Below, in pieces: positions 1-9,109 of a stretch of DNA of 64,000 nucleotides; the first letter of the stretch is position 1, and each line of letters starts with the position of its first letter. Made by a program: the position numbers and the translations under genes. The stretch spans positions 226,238-290,237 of the forward strand of contig NZ_RZMY01000013.1 of NCBI RefSeq assembly GCF_003992615.1, read 5' to 3'. The notes under the pieces are model-generated. The model did not search any database, was not told where the DNA came from, and worked only from the letters and a program-made list of their open reading frames with translations. Origin of the DNA: Flagellimonas beolgyonensis. GTDB lineage: Bacteria; Bacteroidota; Bacteroidia; Flavobacteriales; Flavobacteriaceae.

Positions 1-1015
1 AGTGCTTTCCGGATGCACCGGAAACAACTTAAAAAACATTACCGTTGAATTTCCATTAGGGCAGTTGATCGGGGTTACCGGGGTGTCTGGCAGTGGAAAA
101 TCCACGTTGATCAATGAGACTCTCTACCCTATTATGAACGCCCATTATTTCAATGGGGTCAAAAAACCGATGCCGTATAAAAAAATCACCGGTCTGAACC
201 ACATTGATAAGGTGATCGACATCAACCAATCGCCCATTGGACGCACACCACGTTCCAATCCGGCAACGTACACGGGGGTTTTTAGTGAGATTAGATCCCT
301 GTTCGCAAAAACGACGGAAGCCGCCATTCGCGGATACAAACCCGGTCGGTTCAGCTTTAATGTGGCCGGTGGACGATGTGAAACCTGCCAAGGAGGCGGA
401 CTCAGGGTCATTGAAATGAACTTTTTGCCCGATGTGTATGTGGAATGTGAGACCTGTAACGGCAAACGGTTCAATCGGGAAACCTTGGAAATTCGATACA
501 AGGGAAAATCCATCGCGGATGTCTTGGAAATGACCATCAACGAAGCGGTTGATTTCTTCGAGAATATCCCAAAAATCCACCGTAAGTTGCAGACAATAAA
601 AGATGTGGGATTGGGTTATATATCTTTGGGGCAGCAGTCCACTACCCTTTCCGGTGGGGAAGCGCAACGGGTAAAGCTGGCAACCGAACTCTCGAAGCGC
701 GATACCGGAAACACCTTTTACATCCTCGACGAACCAACCACAGGTCTTCATTTTGAAGACATTAGGGTGCTGATGGAAGTGCTTAATAGGTTGGTGGATA
801 AAGGCAATACGATCTTGGTAATCGAACACAACATGGATGTGATCAAAATGGTGGACCATATTATCGATATCGGTTATGAAGGAGGTCGCGGTGGCGGCAT
901 GGTGGTGGCCACAGGAACACCGGAAGAGATTGCAAAAGACAAAAAAAGCTACACGGCCAGGTTCTTGAAAAAGGAATTGGAGCAAACCAAACATAAAATT
1001 GCGAGAGCCGTTTAA
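1..1015 (+). CDS. uvrA: UvrA, excinuclease ABC subunit A (3' part only)
   Basis: DNA-damage recognition ATPase of nucleotide excision repair; the dimer scans DNA and loads UvrB. Only the C-terminal ~338 residues are here; the reading frame is open to the left edge, so the start lies outside the window. Visible in order: the second Walker A (GVSGSGKST, fragment residues 27-35), the zinc-finger cysteines CETC...CETC (about 127-152), the ABC signature [12 protein letters not shown] (about 218), and Walker B followed by the D-loop ([11 protein letters not shown], about 242). These are the diagnostic features of the UvrA second ATPase half. It stops at TAA 12 bases before the next gene, so the two may share a transcript. 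No sign of damage in the part seen. Confidence 0.97.
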   Translation, partial: VLSGCTGNNLKNITVEFPLGQLIGVTGVSGSGKSTLINETLYPIMNAHYFNGVKKPMPYKKITGLNHIDKVIDINQSPIGRTPRSNPATYTGVFSEIRSLFAKTTEAAIRGYKPGRFSFNVAGGRCETCQGGGLRVIEMNFLPDVYVECETCNGKRFNRETLEIRYKGKSIADVLEMTINEAVDFFENIPKIHRKLQTIKDVGLGYISLGQQSTTLSGGEAQRVKLATELSKRDTGNTFYILDEPTTGLHFEDIRVLMEVLNRLVDKGNTILVIEHNMDVIKMVDHIIDIGYEGGRGGGMVVATGTPEEIAKDKKSYTARFLKKELEQTKHKIARAV

Positions 1016-1027
1016 TTAGATTTAATT

Positions 1028-1720
1028 ATGCACATGCGAAAAGAACAACATTCTAAAGCTTGGAATGAAATTAAGACAAACGATTCATGGGCCATTTTCA
1101 AAATAATGGGCGAGTTTGTCAATGGATTTGAAAAAATGAGTGTTATTGGGCCCTGCGTTTCCATTTTTGGATCGGCAAGGGTGCGACCCGGCAATGCCTA
1201 CTATGATTTGGCCGTACAGATTTCCAAAAGGATAGCAGAAGCGGGCTACGGTATTATTACAGGAGGTGGACCGGGAATCATGGAAGCGGGGAACAAAGGC
1301 GCCAGTTTGGCCGGGGGCATCTCAGTCGGATTGAACATAGACCTTCCATTTGAACAGCATGACAATCCATTTATTGACGATGATAAAAGCTTGGATTTTG
1401 ATTATTTCTTCGTACGGAAAGTCATGTTTGTGAAATATTCGCAAGGCTTTGTGGTCATGCCAGGCGGTTTTGGCACTTTGGATGAACTTTTTGAGGCCAT
1501 CACCTTGATCCAGACACACAAAATACATACCTTCCCAATTATCTTGGTGGGCACGGAATTTTGGAAAGGCCTGATCGATTGGATTCGAAATACCATGTTG
1601 GAAGCTGGAAATATCAGCGCCAAAGATCTTGATCTTATTAAAATTGTCGATACCGAGGACGAAGTTGTCGAAATCATCGACGCGTTTTACAAAGGTCGTA
1701 CCCTCAGCCCCAACTTTTAA
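1028..1720 (+). CDS. LOG / TIGR00730 family Rossmann-fold protein
   Basis: A 230-residue protein of the 'lysine decarboxylase-like' LOG family, whose characterised members hydrolyse nucleoside 5'-monophosphates (including cytokinin ribotides) to base plus ribose 5-phosphate. They are not lysine decarboxylases despite the old name. Seen here: the glycine-rich GGGPGIMEAGNKGA segment (about residues 78-91) and the family hallmark PGGFGTLDE (about 144-152). It has no signal peptide and should be cytosolic. The start ATG lies 12 bases after uvrA and another ATG lies two codons on, so the first two residues are uncertain. The next gene follows after 14 bases, suggesting one transcript. Family assignment is firm; the actual substrate is unknown. 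Confidence 0.9.
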   Translation: MHMRKEQHSKAWNEIKTNDSWAIFKIMGEFVNGFEKMSVIGPCVSIFGSARVRPGNAYYDLAVQISKRIAEAGYGIITGGGPGIMEAGNKGASLAGGISVGLNIDLPFEQHDNPFIDDDKSLDFDYFFVRKVMFVKYSQGFVVMPGGFGTLDELFEAITLIQTHKIHTFPIILVGTEFWKGLIDWIRNTMLEAGNISAKDLDLIKIVDTEDEVVEIIDAFYKGRTLSPNF

Positions 1721-1734
1721 AATACCGAACGTTG

Positions 1735-4569
1735 ATGAGCCATCGTTTGCTTTACAGGTTCCCTATCTTGCTTTTTTTGCTGGGCAACACCCTCTGGGCG
1801 CAGCATAAGAATGAGATAGTGGCTACCCTTGACGGTGCTACCAAACAAATTCGGATTCGTCAACATTTCACTTATGTGAACCACTCGGACAAGGGCCAAT
1901 CCACCTTGTTCTTCAACGATTGGAACCATGCCTATTCCAATAAGAATACAGCATTGGCCAAACGCTTTGCCGAAGAGTTCAATCGGGGATTGCACTTGGC
2001 AAAAGATCGCGAAAGGGGCTTTACCACCATCATTACCATTGTGGATGACAAATATGCCGGGCTGGAATGGAACCGACTGGGCAACAGGGATATTATATTC
2101 GTTCAATTGAATGAAATTTTAAAGCCCGGGGAGTCCATTGATCTCTTCTTTACCTATACCATAAAGCTCCCCATGGAAAAGTTTACCTCGTATGGCCATC
2201 TGCCCAATGGAGGTTATAATTTAAAGGATTGGTATTTTACCCCAGCAGTGTTCGATGAAGGTGAATGGAAATTGTACGATAATATCAGTCTGGATGATCT
2301 TTATACTGACATCACGGAGACCAGAATAAACTTCACATTTCCAGAAAGGTTGTTCCTGACAACGAATTACCGACAATCCAATATAGCTCGGTTTCCGGGT
2401 GCGCAACAAGTTATTTTATTTGGGGAACAACGTAAAAATTGTGAAATCCTTCTATCCGTTGAAGACAAGTTCTCAAAGCACATAACAGCAAACCTCACGG
2501 TGACCACAGATATTGAATCCAATAAATATGATGAGATATCCCAAGGCATTTCCATCAATAAGATTACCGAATTTTTGAATGAGAACTTAGGGAAGTACCC
2601 ACATGAAAATCTGTTGGTGAGTGAGTACGATTACAATAAATCGCCACTGTACGGCATCAATCAACTACCCTCTTTCATTCGCCCGTACGAGGAACAGTTT
2701 CAATTTGAGATGAAATTCCTTAAAACGGCCATCAGGAGTTTTCTTAAGGAAACCATCTTCATAGATCCACGAAAAGAGCGATGGGTGAACGATGCCATTG
2801 GCTATTATTTGATGATTAAATATGTGGATGAACACTATCCTGACCAAAAGTTGGCAGGTAAGCTATCCCAGATTTGGGGCATAAAAAACTTTCATTTTGC
2901 CCAAATGGACTTCAATGAGCAATATACTTTGTTCAGTATGCTTTCTGTAAGAAAGAACATCGACCAGGCCTTGACCACCCGAAACGATTCCTTGATTAAG
3001 TTCAATGAAAAGATTGCCAATGGCTACAAGGCAGGCTTGGGTATGTCCTACTTGTCGGCCTTTTTGGGGCATAACGAGGTAATCAACGGTATTCAGGAAT
3101 TTTATAGGACGTACAATCTTAAGGACCATGTGCGGGCTTCCGATTTTAGGGGAATCCTCGAAAAACATGCAGAGAAGGACATCAGTTGGTTTTTTGACGA
3201 ATATGTCTCCACTGACAAAAAAATCGATTTCAAGATCAAAAAAATCGAAAAAACGGAAGACTCCATCACCTTGGAAATCAAGAACAAACAAGGAACGAAC
3301 GTCCCCATTTCTCTATTTGGCCTCCAAAAAGATTCGGTGGTTTCCAAATACTGGTTCGCCGATATTGACAGTGTTAAGAGCGTAACTGTTCCCCGGACCA
3401 CGGAAGATCGTATGGTGTTGAATTATGACCAAAAAATTCCAGAGTTCAATCAAAGGGACAACTGGAAAACCCTGAACGGATTCTTTTCCAGCAATAAGAA
3501 ACTGAAGTTCCAATTTTTCAAGGACACAGAAAATCCGTACTACAACCAGGTCTTTTATGTGCCCGTAGCCAATTTCAATTTGTATGATGGGATCACCCCT
3601 GGCATGCGGCTTTATAACAAGACGTTTCTGGAGCGTCCTTTCCAATACGATATAACCCCCACCTATTCCTTTTTGGAGCGGACCATGGTGGGAAAAGTGA
3701 GTTTAAGGTACCGAAAATACCATAAAAAGACGGGGCTTTATATGACCAATTATTCCTTTACGGGATCCACGTCGCATTTTCAGAAAAATTCCCGGTTTTC
3801 TACCCTCACCCCAGCTGTAAGCTTTGCTTGGCGACCCAATGACCTGCTTTCCAACAGAAGGCAGTTTCTTCTTTTTAGATATAGAAATGTGTTCCGGAAT
3901 GTGGATGCCTTGTTGGATGGTCAAATTGACACCGAACCGGATTATGGCGTAATGAACGTACGGTTTACCGATGTGGACAATAATATCCTGAATTATTCGT
4001 CCTGGTCATTGGATGCGCAGCATTCCAGTGATTTTAGCAAAATCGCCTTCGAAATGGAGTACCGTAAGCTTTTTCAAAGCAATCGCCAATTGAACCTTCG
4101 TTTTTATGCCGGTAAGTTTTTGCGGAATACCACCCAATCCGATTTCTTCAGTTTTGCCTTGGACAGACCGACGGATTATATGTTCGACCTGGCCTATTTG
4201 GGAAGGTCGGAAAGTACGGGCCTGTACAGTCAGCAGATTATTATTGCAGAAGGTGGTTTCAAGTCCAAACTGGAAAATCCGTTTGCCAACGACTGGATCG
4301 CCACAACCAATGCGAGCACCAATATTTGGCGATGGGTGGAGGCTTATGGCGATTTAGGTATGATCAAGAGCAAGGGACAGAATGTACGCTTTGTATATGA
4401 TTCGGGAATACGGTTAAATCTGGTGACGGATTATTTTGAATTGTACTTCCCTGTCTATTCCAATTTGGGTTGGGAAATTGGTCAGGACGATTACGGCCAA
4501 CGAATCCGATTTATTGTGACCATAAGCCCAAAGACCTTGATTGGATTGTTCACCCGAAAATGGTTGTAA
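1735..4569 (+). CDS. M1 peptidase-like protein with degenerate zinc site and C-terminal beta-barrel-like region
   Basis: A 944-residue exported protein (signal peptide ending ...GNTLWAQ). The N-terminal half follows the M1 aminopeptidase (gluzincin) plan: a beta-rich domain, then YGINQLPSF (about 304-313) where active enzymes have GMEN, then the helical catalytic region. The HEXXH zinc motif is absent. Counting back from WVND (350-353), which aligns with the WLHE of active members, the zinc site reads K330-T-A-I-R334, and the third ligand Glu is D353. All metal ligands and the catalytic Glu are therefore replaced. The last ~330 residues are alternating aromatic/polar beta-strand sequence resembling an outer-membrane barrel. 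I chose ATG 1735 rather than the adjacent upstream TTG 1732. Likely a non-catalytic surface protein; its role is unknown. Confidence 0.8.
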   Translation: MSHRLLYRFPILLFLLGNTLWAQHKNEIVATLDGATKQIRIRQHFTYVNHSDKGQSTLFFNDWNHAYSNKNTALAKRFAEEFNRGLHLAKDRERGFTTIITIVDDKYAGLEWNRLGNRDIIFVQLNEILKPGESIDLFFTYTIKLPMEKFTSYGHLPNGGYNLKDWYFTPAVFDEGEWKLYDNISLDDLYTDITETRINFTFPERLFLTTNYRQSNIARFPGAQQVILFGEQRKNCEILLSVEDKFSKHITANLTVTTDIESNKYDEISQGISINKITEFLNENLGKYPHENLLVSEYDYNKSPLYGINQLPSFIRPYEEQFQFEMKFLKTAIRSFLKETIFIDPRKERWVNDAIGYYLMIKYVDEHYPDQKLAGKLSQIWGIKNFHFAQMDFNEQYTLFSMLSVRKNIDQALTTRNDSLIKFNEKIANGYKAGLGMSYLSAFLGHNEVINGIQEFYRTYNLKDHVRASDFRGILEKHAEKDISWFFDEYVSTDKKIDFKIKKIEKTEDSITLEIKNKQGTNVPISLFGLQKDSVVSKYWFADIDSVKSVTVPRTTEDRMVLNYDQKIPEFNQRDNWKTLNGFFSSNKKLKFQFFKDTENPYYNQVFYVPVANFNLYDGITPGMRLYNKTFLERPFQYDITPTYSFLERTMVGKVSLRYRKYHKKTGLYMTNYSFTGSTSHFQKNSRFSTLTPAVSFAWRPNDLLSNRRQFLLFRYRNVFRNVDALLDGQIDTEPDYGVMNVRFTDVDNNILNYSSWSLDAQHSSDFSKIAFEMEYRKLFQSNRQLNLRFYAGKFLRNTTQSDFFSFALDRPTDYMFDLAYLGRSESTGLYSQQIIIAEGGFKSKLENPFANDWIATTNASTNIWRWVEAYGDLGMIKSKGQNVRFVYDSGIRLNLVTDYFELYFPVYSNLGWEIGQDDYGQRIRFIVTISPKTLIGLFTRKWL

Positions 4570-4677
4570 AATTATTGATTCCTCAAAATCAATGTTTCAA
4601 AATTGCTGTTTATTGATTTATTGGTGATTTATACAACAATTTATTAACAGATGTTCATTTTATTAACAGGGGTTACT

Positions 4678-4709
4678 ATTGCCAATATCGTTGTGATTTT
4701 GTAATTTTG
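4678..4709 (+). promoter_or_regulatory. Putative Bacteroidota-type promoter of the E1 gene
   Basis: TTG at 4679-4681, a 20-base spacer, then TAATTTTG at 4702-4709, an exact match to the Flavobacterium/Bacteroides -7 consensus TAnnTTTG. The ATG at 4729 is 19 bases further on, giving a very short leader. Pattern match only; no transcript data. Confidence 0.45.
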
Positions 4710-4728
4710 CGAAAATCTTCAACAGCCT

Positions 4729-7140
4729 ATGAAACCCAAACCGAGCACCAGTAACGACATTTCCTTTGATGATTTTAAATCCCAGATTCTTCAGGATTAC
4801 GAAATCGCGATTACGAGTAGGGAATGTAGTCTTTTGGGACGACGTGAGGTACTATCTGGCAAAGCAAAATTCGGCATCTTTGGTGATGGTAAGGAATTAC
4901 CACAGTTGGCCATGGCACGGGCTTTTCAGGACGGGGATTTCCGGAGTGGGTATTACCGCGACCAGACCTTTATGATGGCCCTTGGCTATTTGAGTCCAAA
5001 GGAATTTTTCCATGGATTATATGCCACTACGGACCTTGATAAGGAACCCATGAGTGCCGGAAGGCAAATGGGAGGACATTTTGTGACCCATAGCCTAAAC
5101 GAGGATGGCACATGGAAAAATCTGACCGAACAAAAGAACAGCAGCGCGGATATATCGTGTACTGCCGGTCAAATGCCCCGGTTGTTGGGATTGGCACAGG
5201 CTTCCAAAATCTATAGGAACGTTGAAGGTATTGATCAATCGAATTTCTCCAATAACGGAAATGAAGTGGCATGGGGTACCATAGGCAACGCCAGTACCAG
5301 TGAAGGTCACTTTTTTGAAACGTTGAATGCTGCCGGTGTGATGCAGGTTCCCATGGTTATCTGTGTTTGGGATGACGATTATGGCATTTCCGTGCCGGCC
5401 AAGTTCCATACCACCAAAGGCAATATTTCTGAAGCGTTGAGTGGCTTGCAAAGGGACGAGGAACATGATGGGTTCGAAATCTTAAAAGTGAATGGCTGGG
5501 ATTATACGGCTCTGATCCATGTATTTGAAAATGCTTCGGACATTGCCCGTGAAGAACATGTTCCCGTTTTAATACACGTTACCGAACTCACCCAACCACA
5601 AGGACATTCCACTTCAGGCTCCCACGAAAGATATAAATCGGCGGAACGTTTGGAATGGGAACGTGAAAACGATTGCAACAAACGATTTAGGGAGTGGATT
5701 CTCGAGAACGGCATCAGTACCGAGGAGGATTTGAAAAAATTGGAACGGGAGATCAAACAAAAGGTGCGCTCTGCCAAAAAAGAGGCATGGTCCGAGTTTT
5801 TACAACCTATTGTAGAAGCGAAAAAGCAACTCGTACAGCTTCTGGACAACGCAGCCACAAAAAGTCCAAACCGTACCTTCATCAATAAACTCAAAAACGA
5901 TTTGATTGCCATTGAGGAACCTTTAAAAAAAGACCTGGCATCCAAATCCAGGACAGCATTGCGATACCTTTTGGGAGAATCCTCACCGGAAAAAACCCAA
6001 TTACAGCAATGGGTCACACAATTTTTGGACACCAACGAACCGCATTTCAGTTCACACCTTTACAATGAACTGCCCACAAAGGCAACCAATGTGAAGGCCA
6101 TTGTGCCGACATATACCGACAATAGTGAAGAAGTTGATGGCCGTATCATTCTTCGTGACAATTTTGACAAGCTTTTTGAAAAATATCCCGAAGCCTTGAT
6201 TTTTGGTGAGGACACCGGAAACATTGGTGATGTGAACCAAGGACTCGAGGGCCTTCAAAAGAAATATGGTGCCCTTCGTATTGCCGATACAGGAATTAGG
6301 GAAGCCACCATTATCGGGCAAGGCATTGGCATGGCGATTCGTGGCCTTAGGCCCATTGCCGAAATCCAGTATCTCGATTATATTCTGTATGGCCTACAAA
6401 CTTTGAGTGACGACCTGGCCACATTGAGGTATCGAACCGTCGGTAAACAGAAAGCCCCGTTGATTGTGCGAACACGAGGTCACCGTTTGGAGGGAATTTG
6501 GCATTCGGGATCCCCAATGGGAGGACTTATCCATTTACTGAGAGGGCTCTATATTTTGGCGCCAAGAAACATGACGCAGGCAGCTGGTTTCTATAACACG
6601 TTAATGAAAAGTGACGAACCGGCATTGGTTATTGAAAGCTTGAACGGGTATCGATTGAAGGAACCCAAGCCCGCCAATATAGGTGAGTTCTGTACCCCCA
6701 TTGGAAAAGTGGAAACACTAAAAGAAGGTACCGATATTACGTTGCTTTCCTACGGGTCCACCCTTCGCATTGTGGAAAAAGTGGCCCAAGACCTTTTGGA
6801 AGTTGGTATTGATGCCGAAGTCATCGATGCACAGACCCTGCTTCCCTTCGATTTGGAGCACGAGGTTGTGAAAAGTCTTCAAAAAACGAACAGACTATTG
6901 ATCATTGACGAAGATGTTCCTGGAGGATGCTCAGCTTATTTGATGCAGGAAATCCTTGAAAATCAAGGTGGATACCAATATTTGGACAGCGCTCCACAAA
7001 CGTTGACAGCCAAAGCGCATCGACCCGCTTATGCAACGGATGGAGACTATTTTTCAAAACCAAGTGCAGAGGATATCTTCGAAAAAGTGTACGCCATAAT
7101 GCATGAAGTGGACCCCAGTTCATACCCTGAATTGCGCTGA
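4729..7140 (+). CDS. Fused 2-oxoacid dehydrogenase E1 alpha-beta (transketolase-like)
   Basis: Thiamine-diphosphate E1 decarboxylase of a 2-oxoacid dehydrogenase complex, probably branched-chain 2-oxoacids, with alpha and beta subunits joined in one 803-residue chain. This fusion is common in Flavobacteriia. The alpha half (about 1-400) contains the ThDP-binding stretch GNASTSEGHFFETLNAAGV and DDDYGISVP. A charged helical linker (about 310-400) follows. The beta half (about 455-800) has the E1-beta signature FGEDTGNIGDV...IREATIIGQGIGMA and the C-terminal transketolase domain (DITLLSYGSTLRIV...IDAQTLLPFD). It stands alone with its own promoter; no E2 gene lies next to it. An E3 (lpdA) is 51 kb away in this window. 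Pyruvate cannot be excluded as substrate. Confidence 0.88.
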   Translation: MKPKPSTSNDISFDDFKSQILQDYEIAITSRECSLLGRREVLSGKAKFGIFGDGKELPQLAMARAFQDGDFRSGYYRDQTFMMALGYLSPKEFFHGLYATTDLDKEPMSAGRQMGGHFVTHSLNEDGTWKNLTEQKNSSADISCTAGQMPRLLGLAQASKIYRNVEGIDQSNFSNNGNEVAWGTIGNASTSEGHFFETLNAAGVMQVPMVICVWDDDYGISVPAKFHTTKGNISEALSGLQRDEEHDGFEILKVNGWDYTALIHVFENASDIAREEHVPVLIHVTELTQPQGHSTSGSHERYKSAERLEWERENDCNKRFREWILENGISTEEDLKKLEREIKQKVRSAKKEAWSEFLQPIVEAKKQLVQLLDNAATKSPNRTFINKLKNDLIAIEEPLKKDLASKSRTALRYLLGESSPEKTQLQQWVTQFLDTNEPHFSSHLYNELPTKATNVKAIVPTYTDNSEEVDGRIILRDNFDKLFEKYPEALIFGEDTGNIGDVNQGLEGLQKKYGALRIADTGIREATIIGQGIGMAIRGLRPIAEIQYLDYILYGLQTLSDDLATLRYRTVGKQKAPLIVRTRGHRLEGIWHSGSPMGGLIHLLRGLYILAPRNMTQAAGFYNTLMKSDEPALVIESLNGYRLKEPKPANIGEFCTPIGKVETLKEGTDITLLSYGSTLRIVEKVAQDLLEVGIDAEVIDAQTLLPFDLEHEVVKSLQKTNRLLIIDEDVPGGCSAYLMQEILENQGGYQYLDSAPQTLTAKAHRPAYATDGDYFSKPSAEDIFEKVYAIMHEVDPSSYPELR

Positions 7141-7241
7141 TTTTTTTAAGTACACTCATCGAATAATCGGTTTTTCAGGATAGATTATGCTAATTTTTGA
7201 ATCATAATTTATTACTTTCACAAGAACTAAATCCCCCGTGA

Positions 7242-7619
7242 ATGAAAAACAACACACTTATACACCTTGGACTAGCTATTTTAAGAATTGTACCCTCAGC
7301 CTTCATGCTAACCCACGGTTACCCCAAACTAATGAACCTTATCAATGGAAATATCGAGTTTGCCAACCCTTTTGGCATCGGTCAGGCTCCATCCTTGTTT
7401 TTAGCCGTTATTGGTGAATTTATATGTCCCCTACTCATGATCATCGGCTTTAAAACCCGATGGGCGGCCATTCCTACAGCAATTACTATGTTTGTTGCCG
7501 GTTTTATGATTCAAGGTGCCGACCCTTTTGCCACCAAGGAAAAAGCATTGCTTTACTTAGTGGTATTTATAGTTATCATGTTGCTGGGTCCCGGTAAATA
7601 CAGTGTGGACAAAAAATAG
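7242..7619 (+). CDS. DoxX family membrane protein
   Basis: A 125-residue inner-membrane protein with four hydrophobic segments (about 7-27, 50-68, 73-93 and 102-118) and the DoxX-type N-terminus (LAILRIVPSAFMLTHGYPKL, with a GFKTRWAA loop). DoxX proteins are small quinone- or thiol-linked membrane proteins of poorly defined function; some act with SodA and oxidative-stress factors. It is monocistronic, about 100 bases after the E1 gene. Its stop codon is one base away from the stop codon of the convergent holA gene, leaving no room for a terminator. Confidence 0.85.
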   Translation: MKNNTLIHLGLAILRIVPSAFMLTHGYPKLMNLINGNIEFANPFGIGQAPSLFLAVIGEFICPLLMIIGFKTRWAAIPTAITMFVAGFMIQGADPFATKEKALLYLVVFIVIMLLGPGKYSVDKK

Positions 7620-7620
7620 T

Positions 7621-8622
7621 TCATACGATTTCGGCCAACAATTCCTTGAGCAGATCACTCTGTTCCATGTTACTGGCCCCTACTCCTTTACCTTTTAGGT
7701 CCAGTTCCCTGAGACTGGAAATAATGCCACTCACTCGTTTCATGGGATAGTTTTTGGCAGCAACCGTAAATTCCTTGACAAAATAGGGGTTGACGCCCAG
7801 TACCTTGGCCACATTTCCTGGGGAGTGATCATTAAGGCCATGGTATTGCAACAGTTGTGCGAAAAATGTGCTCAACAAGGTCACGGTGACCACAAATGGA
7901 TTGTCCTTGGGATTCTGTGCAAAATAATCGATGATCCTCGATGCCTTTTTAACATCCCTTTCCCCGATGGCCTTTTTCAGCTCAAAATTGTTGAAATCCT
8001 TGCTGATACCAATATGTTCCTCGATCAACTCTGGAGTAATCTCCGTTTCTGTGGACACCACCAAGGTCAATTTATCCAGTTCATTGTTGATTTTGCTCAG
8101 ATCGGTTCCCAAGAATTCGACCAACATAATGCAGGATTTTGGTGAAATCGAATAGCCCTTGCCCGCCATGGCGCGTCGTATCCAATCGGAAACCTGATTT
8201 TCATACAACTTATTGCTCTCAAAAAGCACTCCGCTCTTCTGTACGGCCTTGTAAAGCTTCTTACGTTTATCGAGCTTTTTGTATTTAAAACAAATCACCA
8301 AAATGGTGGTTGGTTGTGGGTTTTCGGCATAGGAAACTAAACTCTCTATGGTTCTTGAAAGATGTTGGGCCTCCTTAACAATCACCACCTGGTAATCGGC
8401 CATCATGGGAAACCGCTTGGCGTTGGCAACCACTTCATCAACAGAGGTGTCCTTACCATACAACACCATTTGATTGAATCCCTTTTCTTCCTCAGAAAGC
8501 ACATTTTCGGCAATGTATTGGGAAATCTTATCAATATAATAAGGCTCCTCACCCATTAAAAAATATATGGGTTTGGGCCTACCACTGTTTATTTCCGATA
8601 CAATCTCCTTAACCTTGTCCAT
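7621..8622 (-). CDS. holA: DNA polymerase III subunit delta
   Basis: The delta subunit opens the beta sliding clamp in the clamp-loader complex at the replication fork. At 333 residues it matches the family's usual ~340. Visible features: the N-terminal PIYFLMGEEPYYIDKI (a Walker-A-like region without the P-loop lysine, normal for delta), QVVIVKEAQHLSR and TTILVICFKYKKLDKRKK in the first domain, and the helical C-terminal collar domain with PYFVKEFTVAAKNYP and the terminal DLLKELLAEIV. The ATG start at 8622 is 28 bases from the divergently transcribed HsdR-N-like gene, so the two promoters must overlap the coding starts. Cytosolic, expected to be essential. Confidence 0.93.
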   Translation of the reverse strand: MDKVKEIVSEINSGRPKPIYFLMGEEPYYIDKISQYIAENVLSEEEKGFNQMVLYGKDTSVDEVVANAKRFPMMADYQVVIVKEAQHLSRTIESLVSYAENPQPTTILVICFKYKKLDKRKKLYKAVQKSGVLFESNKLYENQVSDWIRRAMAGKGYSISPKSCIMLVEFLGTDLSKINNELDKLTLVVSTETEITPELIEEHIGISKDFNNFELKKAIGERDVKKASRIIDYFAQNPKDNPFVVTVTLLSTFFAQLLQYHGLNDHSPGNVAKVLGVNPYFVKEFTVAAKNYPMKRVSGIISSLRELDLKGKGVGASNMEQSDLLKELLAEIV

Positions 8623-8650
8623 TCCAAAAAAAAATCATCAAATTTGTTCC

Positions 8651-9097
8651 ATGCAGTCGTTGAACTTCCCCAAGTATGCGTTTCGAATCAAAAATAGCCA
8701 AAATAGGCAGTACATCTTTGACGGCATACGTAAAAAATTTGTGGTACTGCAACCAGAGGAATGGGTTCGCCAACATGTGCTCCATTTTCTGATTTTTACG
8801 AAGAATTATCCAAAAAGCCTTGTCAATGTGGAGAAACAGTTGACGGTCAACCAATTGAAAAAACGGTATGACATTGTGGTTTTCAATCCTGATGGGTCCA
8901 TTTACCTGTTGGTGGAATGCAAGGCTCCGGATATCCGCATCGATCAAACCACTTTTGACCAAATTGCACGCTACAATTATCAATTGAACGCAAAATACCT
9001 CATGGTGACCAATGGTTTGGACCATTACTATTGTGAAACGGATCACATCAATGAAAAATATCGGTTTTTAGCGGAAATTCCTGATTTTAGCCGTTAA
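8651..9097 (+). CDS. Solo HsdR-N-type (PD-(D/E)XK) protein
   Basis: A 148-residue protein resembling the N-terminal nuclease domain of type I restriction HsdR subunits but standing alone: no helicase, methylase or specificity subunit lies nearby. The nuclease core is intact on inspection: D at KKRYDIVVF (about residue 79), then VECKAP (E-x-K, about 97-102), then a helix with DQIARYNYQL (motif-QxxxY-like). The frame stays open upstream into holA, but the first sensible start is ATG 8651; anything longer would overlap holA on the other strand. In Bacteroidota this type of gene is often found beside holA (from memory), which argues for a housekeeping rather than restriction role. Substrate unknown. 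Confidence 0.8.
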   Translation: MQSLNFPKYAFRIKNSQNRQYIFDGIRKKFVVLQPEEWVRQHVLHFLIFTKNYPKSLVNVEKQLTVNQLKKRYDIVVFNPDGSIYLLVECKAPDIRIDQTTFDQIARYNYQLNAKYLMVTNGLDHYYCETDHINEKYRFLAEIPDFSR

Positions 9098-9109
9098 TTT
9101 GCTCCCGTT

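Noticed and set aside
56-994. A 312-codon open frame on the minus strand opposite uvrA
   Set aside because: It lies entirely within the conserved uvrA coding region, has no recognisable domains and reads like a reverse-strand shadow.
8567-9097. Longer start for the HsdR-N-like gene inside holA
   Set aside because: The extension overlaps the conserved N-terminus of holA on the other strand; ATG 8651 fits better.
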